A stretch of DNA of 64,000 nucleotides from Leucobacter luti (GTDB taxonomy: Bacteria > Actinomycetota > Actinomycetes > Actinomycetales > Microbacteriaceae), in contig NZ_CP080492.1 of NCBI RefSeq assembly GCF_019464495.1, positions 2,604,001 through 2,668,000 of the forward strand. The letters are read 5' to 3'. The notes below the pieces were generated by a model, which saw only the letters and a program-made list of their open reading frames with translations, searched no databases and was not told the origin of the DNA. The position numbers were made by a program, and so were the translations under genes. Shown here one piece after another: positions 37,397-46,400 of this stretch (position 1 is the first letter of the stretch; each line of letters begins with the position of its first letter).

Positions 37397-37990
37397 TTGA
37401 CTGAACGCCGTACCACCGCACGGGGGCCGCACGCAGCTGCGTCGCAACAACTTGCGCAGATCGGGTTCCGACTCCGCGTAGCCCGCGAAGAGCGCGGGAT
37501 GACCATCAGCAGTGTCGCTGAGTTCACAGGCCTCACGAAAGGGTTCATCTCACAGGTCGAACGCGGCCTCGCCTCGGCTTCGGTCACGTCTCTCGCGGCA
37601 ATCTGCGATGCGCTCACGATGCCGATGGGGCGCCTCTTCGACCCGCCGAAGATCTACGTCAATCGTCGTGCGGACCGGGCGCCGGCCGCACTGATGGGGG
37701 AGGGCGTGTCTGACACGATCCTTTCACCGCCGGGCCAGAGCGACGTCCAGGTGATCGAGACCTGGGTGGAGCCCGGCGGTGGGTTCGAGCCCGAGCCCTA
37801 TCGGCTCCCGGTCGACCGTGAGTTCGTCGTCGTGCTTGCCGGTGAGCTTGAGCTGCGGATCGAAGCCGAGACTTTTCTGCTCGAGGAGGGGGACTCGATG
37901 AGTTTCGCCGCGCGGCACGCCCACATCTGGCGCAATCCCTCGGAGACCGAGCGCAGCAGGGTGATGTGGGTGCTCACCTCTCACGTGTGA
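37397..37990 (+). CDS. XRE-family regulator with C-terminal cupin domain (PuuR-like)
   Basis: 197 residues if begun at TTG 37397, which has GGGAGGG at good distance; ATG at 37373 has no such site, so the start is uncertain. A helix-turn-helix (about residues 20-75: LRVAREERGMTISSVAEFTGLTKGFISQVERG is split here only by description) is followed by a cupin sensor domain (PGGGFEPEPYRLPVDREFVVVLAG). This architecture is that of PuuR-type regulators of polyamine or amino-acid use. Divergent from the decarboxylase-ureohydrolase genes, it probably controls them. Confidence 0.82.
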   Translation: MTERRTTARGPHAAASQQLAQIGFRLRVAREERGMTISSVAEFTGLTKGFISQVERGLASASVTSLAAICDALTMPMGRLFDPPKIYVNRRADRAPAALMGEGVSDTILSPPGQSDVQVIETWVEPGGGFEPEPYRLPVDREFVVVLAGELELRIEAETFLLEEGDSMSFAARHAHIWRNPSETERSRVMWVLTSHV

Positions 37991-38077
37991 GCGAGGTGAG
38001 CACTCACCTCTCATGTGTGAGAGCGGATGGCGTGACCTCTGACTCCTGGCCCCTGAGCGCGGCGACGGGCGTCTCCG

Positions 38078-39712
38078 CTAGATCTGATCCTCGTCGAGGA
38101 TCGTGTACGCATAGCCCTGCTCGGCAAGAAAACGCTGCCGGTTTTGCGCAAAGTCCTGATCAACCGTGTCACGAGTGATGAGGGTGTAGAACGATGCCGT
38201 TGCGCCGTTCGCTTTCGGGCGGAGTAGCCGGCCGAGACGCTGGGCCTCTTCTTGCCGTGAACCAAACGATCCGGAGATCTGCACGGCGACCGACGCATCC
38301 GGGAGATCCACTGAGAAATTTGCGACCTTCGAAACGACGAGGATCTTTTCTTCGCCTGATCGGAACGCCTGAAACAGCCGCTCGCGCTCATCGACGGGCG
38401 TCTGGCCCGTGATCAGCGGAGCGCCGAGCGTCTCGGACATCGACTCGAGCTGGTCGATGTACTGGCCGATCACGAGCACGCTCTCACCAGGATGGCGCGC
38501 AATGATTCGGCGGGCGATCTGTTCCTTCACGGTCGTGCTCGACGCGATCCGATAGCGATCCTGATCTTCCGCAACCGCGTAGTCCATGCGCTCGGACTCG
38601 CTGAGCCCAACGCGCACCTCGAAGCATGCGGCTGGCGCGATGAACCCCTGCGCCTCGATGTCTTTCCACGCGGCGTCATAGCGTTTCGGACCGATCAAAC
38701 TAAACACATCGCCCTCGCGGCCATCCTCACGCACAAGCGTTGCGGTGAGGCCGAGCCGGCGGCGTGCCTGCAGATCGGCTGTCAGCTTGAACACCGGGGC
38801 AGGCAAGAGGTGCACCTCGTCGTACACGATGACCCCCCAGTCCTGGGCGTCGAGGAGCGACAGATGCGCGTATTCGCCTTTCCTGCGGCTCGTCAGGATC
38901 TGGTACGTCGCGATCGTGACAGGTTTGATCTCCTTCACCTGGCCCGAGTACTCCCCGATATCGTCCGCGGTGAGTGTGGTGCGACGAAGGAGCTCGTCTC
39001 GCCACTGCCTGGCGGACACCGCATTCGTCACGAGCACGAGTGTTTTCGCGCCGACTGCCGCCATGGAGGCAGCGCCAACAATCGTCTTGCCTGCGCCACA
39101 GGGGAGCACGACGACCCCGGATCCGCCACGCTGGAATGCCTCGACTGCCTTTGCCTGGTAGTCGCGCAGCTCCCAGCCGTCCAGCTCGAGTTCGATGTCA
39201 TACGGCTCACCCGGCGTGTAGCCCGCGAGATCCTCCGCGGGCCAGCCGCGCGCCACCAACTGCTGTTTCAACTCGCCGCGCGCCCACGCCTCAACAGGGT
39301 AAGTGCGGTCGTCGGTTTTGTTGCCGAGCAGCGGCGCAATCTTCTTTGCGCTCGTCACCTCGCGGAGCACTGCGGCGTCTTCTGAACGGAGCACGAGCGC
39401 ACCCTCAGCGTCTCGCTCAATGGTGAGACGCCCGTAGCGCCGCATGGTGTCTTCGATTTCACTGGCAACGCCGGAGGGAACCGGAAACTTCGCGTAGCGA
39501 TTGAGCGTGTCGAGGATCTCTTCGGAGGTGTGCCCCGCGGCCCGCGCATTCCACAGTCCGAGACGCGTCACGCGATAGGTGTGGATGTGCTCCGGCGCGC
39601 GTTCGAGCTCCGCAAACACCGCGAGTTCGTGCCGAGCATCCTCCGCTTGGGGGTGGGCAACCTCGAGGAGGACGGTGTGGTCGCTCTGCACGATGAGTGG
39701 GCCGAGTGTCAT
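38078..39712 (-). CDS. XPB/Ssl2-type DNA repair helicase
   Basis: 544 residues from ATG 39712. Superfamily 2 motifs: Walker A PCGAGKT, DEAH-like YDEVHLLPA, SAT-like GLTATLVREDG, and QRLGRLLRPK in the second RecA domain. An N-terminal damage-recognition-like region (helicase_C_3 partner) precedes the motor. XPB-type helicases unwind DNA with 3'-5' polarity. TAGAGT lies 8 nt before the ATG, a possible leaderless promoter. The next gene upstream encodes a helicase-associated protein on the same strand. Confidence 0.9.
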   Translation of the reverse strand: MTLGPLIVQSDHTVLLEVAHPQAEDARHELAVFAELERAPEHIHTYRVTRLGLWNARAAGHTSEEILDTLNRYAKFPVPSGVASEIEDTMRRYGRLTIERDAEGALVLRSEDAAVLREVTSAKKIAPLLGNKTDDRTYPVEAWARGELKQQLVARGWPAEDLAGYTPGEPYDIELELDGWELRDYQAKAVEAFQRGGSGVVVLPCGAGKTIVGAASMAAVGAKTLVLVTNAVSARQWRDELLRRTTLTADDIGEYSGQVKEIKPVTIATYQILTSRRKGEYAHLSLLDAQDWGVIVYDEVHLLPAPVFKLTADLQARRRLGLTATLVREDGREGDVFSLIGPKRYDAAWKDIEAQGFIAPAACFEVRVGLSESERMDYAVAEDQDRYRIASSTTVKEQIARRIIARHPGESVLVIGQYIDQLESMSETLGAPLITGQTPVDERERLFQAFRSGEEKILVVSKVANFSVDLPDASVAVQISGSFGSRQEEAQRLGRLLRPKANGATASFYTLITRDTVDQDFAQNRQRFLAEQGYAYTILDEDQI

Positions 39713-39801
39713 AGCGATCAACTCTACTCGTGCTCAGTCGGAGCTCGGTGTGAGTCGGTGCGAGCCGGTCTGATCTCGGTGTGATCTTGCGCGCGCCGCG
39801 G

Positions 39802-41724
39802 CTACACCGGTTCCACTGCCGTGATCATATTCACGGGAAGCGTGCGTTCGACGCCAGCGACCTGATCTGTGGCACGCAGTCGCCCGCTCGTCACAGAGAC
39901 CGGAAGCAGGGTAAATGTGCGCACCTGGCCTCGGGCCTCGGCGGTGACGTACACCGGGCTGCGGTCGCGCATCGCGAGTTCCAGCCTGCGCGTGAATTCG
40001 CCGGTGCCTGGCTCCGCGCGTGCGGCGAGATAGACGCGCTCGACGAGCGTGGAGTACGCCTCAGTCAGCTGTGTCGCTTGCGGCGCAGCTGACACATCGA
40101 CGATGGGGATTGCGGCTGTGTCGAGGGTGTGCGCAGGAGAAGCCCCGCGGGTGCCGGGCGCTCGCCCGGCGCCGCTGAGCGCTGCGCTTGTGGTCGGGTG
40201 GTACCTCGCGTCGGTGAGCGCGGAGACCACGTGATCGGCCCTGAGGCGCGAGTAGAGCCGGATGGGCGTGCCCATTGCGACCGGCGCGTTCGGTGCGGGT
40301 GCTGGCCTGGTCAGCTGCAGGTGCTGCAGTGCGCGGTCGACGAGCAGCGTCTGCGCGAGATCTGAGCGTGAGACGGTGATGCGCGTGCGGCCGACATCGC
40401 CATCGTGTTCGTCCACCACGAGGTCACCGATACGTTCCGCCCGCGACGCGAGGAGATATTCCAAGGGCTGCGGGATCCCAGTCAGCGAGATCCGTCCGAA
40501 CAGCGCGCGAGCCGCATCGGGCGTGACGCCCTGTTCGAGCCCCTCGGCGAGACTGGCCTCGGAGATCCGGCGGGTCGATGCGACGCCGATCTGTTCTGGG
40601 CGGGAGATCGCGCTCAGCGTTGCCTCGTCTGCTGGGGCGAGGGGGCCGGGGACTACGACGCTCAAATCCGGCTGCACATAGACGCCTGGCGCCAGTCCCG
40701 GCGTATCTCGCGCCACGAGCTCTCCAGCGGCAGCAGGATCGTCCGCGATGAGCCGATCGGCGGGCGCGCTGAGGACACCGCTCACGGTGAGGCCAAGCTG
40801 CTCCGCGACCGCGGTGAACGCGGTCGCTGCCGCGAGCTCAGCAGGCGGGAGCAAGGGGAAACGATGGGGGATCGCCGCGGCGGCACCGGCCAGGTCGCCG
40901 TCCGCCGCCGTGAGCGCGATGTTCAACGGTGCCGGGATCGCTGCGAGTGTGGCCCGCGCCAGCGTGAGCCAGCGGTCCCGATTGTCCTGTGCAAGCCAGT
41001 CTCCCGCCGCGGCGGAGACCAGCAGAAGCTGCTCATCACTGCGAGGGGTGGTGAGGCCAGCGTGGCCGAGCGCGGTGACGATCCGAGAAACCGAGTCAAC
41101 ATCGATGCTCGTGGCTTCGGCGAGAGATCTGAGTGACGCGACGGCGACAGTTCCGTTGCGATTGAGCTTGCCCGGGCGCAGTGTGAGCACGCGGAGGCTC
41201 TCTGCGGCTTGACCCACTGCGGTCAGCGCTGGAGAGTACCAGGTGCTTGTGTCCGGGGCCTGGTGGGGTACGGCTGCTGTGGCCCGGGGACTGGGCTCGG
41301 GCGCAGGCGTAGCTCCGGAGGTGTGCGAGGCCGTGACGGCGTCCGGAGCCGCTCCGACCGCTGTGAGCGAGTCGGGCTCGATACCGGCTGAAATGAGTGC
41401 GTCACGCACGGTTTCAGTGACCTCGTCAAGTGGCAGCAATTGCTCTGACTCACGCCCGATGAGCCCGAGCGCCGTGAGGGCTTGGAGCTCATCCGGAGCG
41501 CAGGAGCGCGGCGCCGCGGCGAATCGCAGCAGTGCGCTGAGTTGGTTCCGCTCCAGCGGGACAATTGCGCGGGTGATCGAATCGCTGCGGAGCAGCTCAG
41601 CTGCGAGTCCGATCGGATCGGCAATAGTGCCAGCCGCCTGTAGGCGGCGCCGCGCGACGAGCGCGCGCAGAGCGTCGCGATCCATCTCTGCGATGGTGGA
41701 TGCGAGCGCGAGTGTGCCACTCAT
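39802..41724 (-). CDS. Helicase-associated (Helicase_C_3) domain protein
   Basis: 640 residues, Ala/Leu/Arg-rich and mostly helical, with repeated winged-helix-like segments at the N-terminus (LVARRRLQAAGTI, LLRSDSITRAIVPLERNQL) and a C-terminal half with VYVQPDLSVVVPGPLAP and ISEASLAEGLEQG, characteristic of the actinobacterial Helicase_C_3 (PF13625) proteins encoded next to XPB. It has no Walker motifs of its own, so it is likely a DNA-binding or regulatory partner of the helicase. The role is inferred from linkage. Confidence 0.8.
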   Translation of the reverse strand: MSGTLALASTIAEMDRDALRALVARRRLQAAGTIADPIGLAAELLRSDSITRAIVPLERNQLSALLRFAAAPRSCAPDELQALTALGLIGRESEQLLPLDEVTETVRDALISAGIEPDSLTAVGAAPDAVTASHTSGATPAPEPSPRATAAVPHQAPDTSTWYSPALTAVGQAAESLRVLTLRPGKLNRNGTVAVASLRSLAEATSIDVDSVSRIVTALGHAGLTTPRSDEQLLLVSAAAGDWLAQDNRDRWLTLARATLAAIPAPLNIALTAADGDLAGAAAAIPHRFPLLPPAELAAATAFTAVAEQLGLTVSGVLSAPADRLIADDPAAAGELVARDTPGLAPGVYVQPDLSVVVPGPLAPADEATLSAISRPEQIGVASTRRISEASLAEGLEQGVTPDAARALFGRISLTGIPQPLEYLLASRAERIGDLVVDEHDGDVGRTRITVSRSDLAQTLLVDRALQHLQLTRPAPAPNAPVAMGTPIRLYSRLRADHVVSALTDARYHPTTSAALSGAGRAPGTRGASPAHTLDTAAIPIVDVSAAPQATQLTEAYSTLVERVYLAARAEPGTGEFTRRLELAMRDRSPVYVTAEARGQVRTFTLLPVSVTSGRLRATDQVAGVERTLPVNMITAVEPV

Positions 41725-41736
41725 GGCGGAGGCCGC

Positions 41737-42003
41737 TTAGCTCTCGGCGTTCCGGCGAAATTCGCGGCGGCGACGGACTTGGCTCACGATGAGCAGCGCA
41801 ACGAGTAAGACGAAGCCGATGGGGAGGCCGATGAGGGAGATCCCGTAGACGATGGGCCACAGGCCCTCCGCCATGGCCTGCCGATCGTTCATACCCACGA
41901 TCAGCGTGACGAAAAATGAGAGCAGCGCGACGGCGATGATCGTCAGCGAAGTAAACGCCAGGATCCGCTCAATCAGCGACGGGGAATTGGGTTCTGTGGA
42001 CAT
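41737..42003 (-). CDS. Small two-helix membrane protein
   Basis: 88 residues from ATG 42003, preceded at 7 nt by TAAAAT, a good -10 for a leaderless mRNA; an ATG three codons upstream is the alternative. Two TM helices (about 18-41 and 52-75) and a basic C-terminus RRRREFRRNAES. Relatives are often labelled 'multidrug ABC transporter ATPase', but no ATPase motif is present. Function is unknown. It begins the minus-strand unit with the helicase genes and is divergent from the csp gene. Confidence 0.7.
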   Translation of the reverse strand: MSTEPNSPSLIERILAFTSLTIIAVALLSFFVTLIVGMNDRQAMAEGLWPIVYGISLIGLPIGFVLLVALLIVSQVRRRREFRRNAES

Positions 42004-42143
42004 CCGCTTCATTTTACCGGGTCGATCCTCCTGGTGGGCGGAAGAACGGACGGTAGACTTGTGTGGATATGCGGAACACGTGCCGTTCGCCACGACATGC
42101 GTGGCCGGAATGAGCGCCCCGCCGAGACGGAAAGGGACGAGGC

Positions 42144-42521
42144 ATGCCGAACGGCAAGGTCAGGTTCTATGACGAAGCGAAAGGCTTCGGATTTATTCAG
42201 GGTGAAGACGGCGAGCAGGTCTACCTGCACGCCTCAGTGCTCCCGCAGGGCGAGGAAGTGCAGCCCGGGACGCGCGTGGAGTACAGCGTTGCCGATGGGC
42301 GACGCGGGCCGCAGGCGCTGTCGGTGCGGATCCTTGACACCCCAAAGCTGGCAAAACGAAGCCGCAAATCTGCGGACGAAATGGCGGTCATCATCGAGGA
42401 TCTCGTGAAGTTGCTTGACGGACTGGGCGGCAGACTGAAGAACGGACAGTACCCTGAGCGGCAGCAGTCGCGTCAGGTGGCCTCCATGCTGCGTGCCGTT
42501 GCGGATGACTTCGATGTCTGA
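42144..42521 (+). CDS. Cold-shock domain protein with C-terminal extension
   Basis: 125 residues: an N-terminal cold-shock domain (1-66) with RNP-1 KGFGFI and RNP-2-like VYLHASVL, then an extra ~58-residue helical tail not found in 67-residue CspA proteins. It binds single-stranded RNA/DNA; actinobacterial long forms of this kind are common. GGGACGAGG precedes the ATG. The stop overlaps the start of the DUF3027 gene by 8 nt. Confidence 0.9.
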   Translation: MPNGKVRFYDEAKGFGFIQGEDGEQVYLHASVLPQGEEVQPGTRVEYSVADGRRGPQALSVRILDTPKLAKRSRKSADEMAVIIEDLVKLLDGLGGRLKNGQYPERQQSRQVASMLRAVADDFDV

Positions 42522-43229
42522 GGCCAGACCTGAAGCGGTCGCTGCGGAGGCCGATGCGGCCGAAGCTCCGCCAGCGGAGCTTCGTACGGCTGAGCCATCT
42601 CACGTGGAAGCCCCCGCGGCAGACGAAACTCCGGTGACGCCGGATCCAGTGCTGCTGCAGGCCCGAGAGCAGGCCCGTGCCGCGCTCGAAGAGATCACCG
42701 AGGCCGACACGATCGGCGCCGAGGATGGCTTCGGGCGCACGACGCGCACGTACTCACGCTCTTCTTTGACTGCCGGATGGCGGGCTACCCGGGGTGGCGC
42801 TGGGCCGCAACACTCGCGCGCGTCGACGCCGATGCGCCCGTCACAGTGCTTGAAGTTGAGCTGCTCCCGGGCGCCGACGCAGTCACCGCGCCCGAGTGGG
42901 TGCCGTGGTCCGAGCGTCTTGCGCAGTACCGCGAGACGCAGGCCAAACAGGCGGCAGAGGGCACGAGTGAAAGCGATGACGATTCCGCGGAACTCGCCGA
43001 GCTGCGTGAAGACGATGCGGCCGAAGACGATCTGCTGGACAACGATTTCAGCGACTTTGACGATGAGATCGACGGCGTAGACGTCGACGATCTGGACGAC
43101 GCCGAAGATGACGAAGACGCCGACGATTCCGATGGGTCCGATGACTCTGAGGATGATGAGGCGGAAGACCTTACTGACGAATCGGACGACACCGAGCTGT
43201 TCGACGACTCCGACGACGAAGAAGAGTAA
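42514..43229 (+). pseudogene. DUF3027 family protein gene, frameshifted
   Basis: The N-terminal part (from ATG 42514) reads in one frame up to EDGFG near 42735; the rest (AHVLTLFFDCRMAGYPGWRW, then EVELLPG and PEWVPWSERL) reads in the -1 frame to TAA at 43229. Both halves are clearly one DUF3027 protein. Adding one G to the GGG run at 42733-42735 restores ...FGAHDAHVL... No slippery heptamer is present, so programmed frameshifting is unlikely; a sequencing indel or recent mutation is. The C-terminal ~80 residues are mostly Asp and Glu. Function of the family is unknown. Confidence 0.85.
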
Positions 43230-43240
43230 CTCAGCGGTTC

Positions 43241-43297
43241 ACACAACAACGCCGCAGTGGCCAAGGAGAAAACTTGGGCGCTGCGGCGTTGTTGTGT
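43241..43297 (+). terminator. Strong nested hairpin after the DUF3027 gene
   Basis: A perfect 17-bp stem, ACACAACAACGCCGCAG (43241-43257) with its complement at 43281-43297; the loop contains CCAAG/CTTGG. It is followed by CTCTTCGTGTGTT. Confidence 0.85.
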
Positions 43298-43418
43298 CTC
43301 TTCGTGTGTTCCCCGGCGTGAAAGATACGTAGTTTTCCCGGATCCTCTGGCACCCCCACGTTCTTTAGCGTGATCGACAGGACGGGGAAAGTCCTCGAGG
43401 GTCTGTGCTGATCCTTGA

Positions 43419-43451
43419 GTTCCCCGCCAACCGTGTGGGGAGCAGGGGAAC
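43419..43451 (+). promoter_or_regulatory. Hairpin that could hide the ribosome-binding site of the pilus tip gene
   Basis: GTTCCCC (43419-43425) is complementary to GGGGAAC (43445-43451), and the latter contains most of the Shine-Dalgarno AGGGGA just before ATG 43453. Control of translation by pairing is possible but unproven. Confidence 0.4.
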
Positions 43452-43452
43452 A

Positions 43453-46400
43453 ATGGGGTACTCAAGTGTATTGAGCGCACAGGCACGCGAAGGCAGCGGA
43501 CGCCGTGCACATCGTCGGCGGGGAACAGTCTTCGCCGCAGCCGCGACGGTAGCGATCGCACTGCTCGGTGCCACTCCGGCACTGGCGGAACAGCCGACCG
43601 GCGCAGCCGAGGGCACAGACGCTGCGGCCCCCGCTCCTGCGCCCGCAGCGAGTGTGCGGTGGCGCGCTGTTGATGAAGCTGGAACACTGCAGACGAGCAC
43701 CTCTTTCGCCGTGAGTGGGCCGTGGGACGCAACGGCAGCCGCGACGGGCCAGGCCCCGATCACCGCGCAAGTGGCGGACAACGCTGGCCAATCAGACTAC
43801 GTCGGCGCAGACCTCGATCCCACCCCAGGAGCCTTCGAACTTGCGACCCTCGTGGACGCTGCACTCCCGGCGCTCACCCACGAACTTGCAGCCGGCGACA
43901 CTCTCCGGATCCGGGTCACCGCGACCGCAGCGGGTGAGCACCCGGAGAGCGTGTGGCAGGACGTCGTGGTGCCCGCCTCCACTGACGAAGCGGTGCCTCA
44001 GATCGTAGTGCCGGTGGTAGTAGACCCTGCCCCGGAGGTGCCACCGACTGAGACGGCACCACCCGAGGCGCCGGTGATCGATGATCCGCCCGCGACGGAG
44101 CCCACCACAACTCCTGCCCCTCGCCCGGCCCCCTCGGCGACCCCGAAGGCGGCGACCGACGATGCATCAGTCACCTCCGACGCAGTGACCCCGTTCTCGC
44201 TTGGCCCTGACGGCCCCGGAGTGACCGCTCCGTATGTGTACTGGACCGCCGTCGATGGTGACGGTGCGCTGGTACCCGGAGCGACGTTTACGATCGAAGG
44301 GCCGCGAACGTCGGCCATCAGCTGGACTCGGACCGTTACGGTCACAGACTGTGTGTCCGCGCCGTGCACAGGGATTGATCGGGATCCGGATCCGGGTGAA
44401 TTCCAGGTCAAATTCCTCACGCCCGCCACGAATCCCACTGCCAATGGCGTGACGACCTCCTCGCGATACCGCGTGACGCAGACTGCAGCGCCTACCGGGT
44501 ACACGTTCAACTCCACGGCGAACACGATCCCTGGCAGCGGCAACACCGGCAACTGGGGTGGCACAACCTACGACTTCGGCGCATACGTCAACACCAAGAT
44601 CGAGCCAGGCAAGATCGTTGTGAAGACCGGAGGCGATCGCACCGGCGCGAGTGGCGTCACGAACCTCGCCGGCGTCACACTGCTGCTGAACGGCGGAAGC
44701 GGATCGCCGAACGGTGTCCGACCAGACGGTGTGAGCGGAGCAGGAGCCGGCTGGGCGCTGTGCGTGTCAGACGCCAACGGCGAATGCACCTTTGAAGTGC
44801 CCAATACGCAGTCCGGCGGGGCCAACCGAGACGCCCGCTTCTGGGTGGTCCAGCGCACCGACGGTGCACCCACTGGCTGGTTCACGAACCCGTCGTTGAG
44901 CACGGGCAGCAGTGATGCCGGGACGGCAACCGCCTACAACTTCCGCACCGGGACACTGCTGCGATCGGGCGCGGTCTACCGTTCCACCGCGAACTTCATG
45001 TACGCCCCGGACTCAACTGACGCGAACGCCTCGGGCGGTATCTGGGCCCAGTCCCGCAACAACCCCGCGACTCCGCAATCATGCGGCATCGATGTTGCGC
45101 TGGTGCTCGATCTTTCCGGGTCGGTCGGCGACTCTATCGGAGCACTGCGATCAGCGTCCAACGCCTTCGTCGACGCGCTCGTCGGCACACAGTCGCGGAT
45201 GTCGCTCTTTTCGTTCTCGACCGGCTCACCCGCGCTCGGAGCAAGCCAGAATTATCCGGCACTCACCTCCGTGTCCACGCAGGCGCAGGCGGACGCGTTC
45301 AAGGCTCGCTACTCCGCCTGGACCTCGACCGGTGGGACGAACTGGGATCGCGGCCTCGCGGCAACGGCCTCCGCGGCGCAGACAAACCCCTATGACGTCG
45401 CCGTCGTGATCACGGACGGCAAGCCCACCTACTACGGCACGGGACCCTCCGGGCCGGGCGACACGACCAGGCTCATCGAGACCGAGAATGGCATCTTCTC
45501 TGCGAATGCGTTGAAGGCTACGGGCACCAGAGTCCTCGCATTCGGCGTAGGAACCGGCGCTACAGGAGCGAACAACGCGCTCAACCTGCGCTCGATCTCC
45601 GGCCCCACTGCCGGCACGGATTACTTCCAGACCAGCAACTACGCCACGACCGGTGGGATCCTGCGCAACCTTGCACTCGGCAACTGCGCAAGCCAGCTCA
45701 CGGTGACCAAGATGGTCGTACCCACGACCGCACCGGCAGGATCCATCGCTGGCGCGCAGCCGGCCGTCGGAGGGTGGCAGTTCACCGTGTCCGATCCGGG
45801 TCCGGGGATCACCCTGCCAGCCCCGCCGACTCGGGTCACAGAAAACGACGGAACCGGTACGGTCGCCTTTCCGCTCACCTTCGCAGGGGGAACCACGAGC
45901 TCCCCAGTGACGGTGACTGAAACCCAGCAAGCCGGCTACAACCTCGTCCCCGTTGGCGGCCAGAACGCGGTCTGCACCAACTTGGTGACCGGCGCAACCG
46001 TCGTGCCGAGCGGCAACCCGACAAACGGCGTCCGCGTAGCCGTGCCGAACGGGCAGACGGTGAACTGCACAATCTACAACCGAGCACCGGATCTTTCTGC
46101 GACGGTGAAGGTCGACAAGATCTGGAAGATCGTCGACGGGCAGGGCGCACCGCTCGGCACCTATCACGTGCCAGGCGACGAGGGTGCACTGCCGAGCGGG
46201 CTCACCGGGCAACTCACCCTGAGCGGGCCGGGAACCACGACGCCGACAAACCAGGACTGGGGCGTCGTGCGCGCGAACTACACGGCGACGAGCGGGGTCT
46301 CGATCAACGAGGCGGTGACCATTGATCCGGCCCAGCTGCCCGGGTGCACGCTCACCTCGAACCAGCTCACCAAGCGGGGCGCGACACCGGTCACTGACGC

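Noticed and set aside
41737-42003. ABC transporter ATPase (name often given to relatives)
   Set aside because: Only 88 residues, two TM helices and no Walker A, Walker B or signature motif.
43340-43418. c-di-GMP riboswitch before the pilus operon
   Set aside because: Short similar words (GACGGGG, AAAG) are present but the core helix and receptor motifs of GEMM elements are not.
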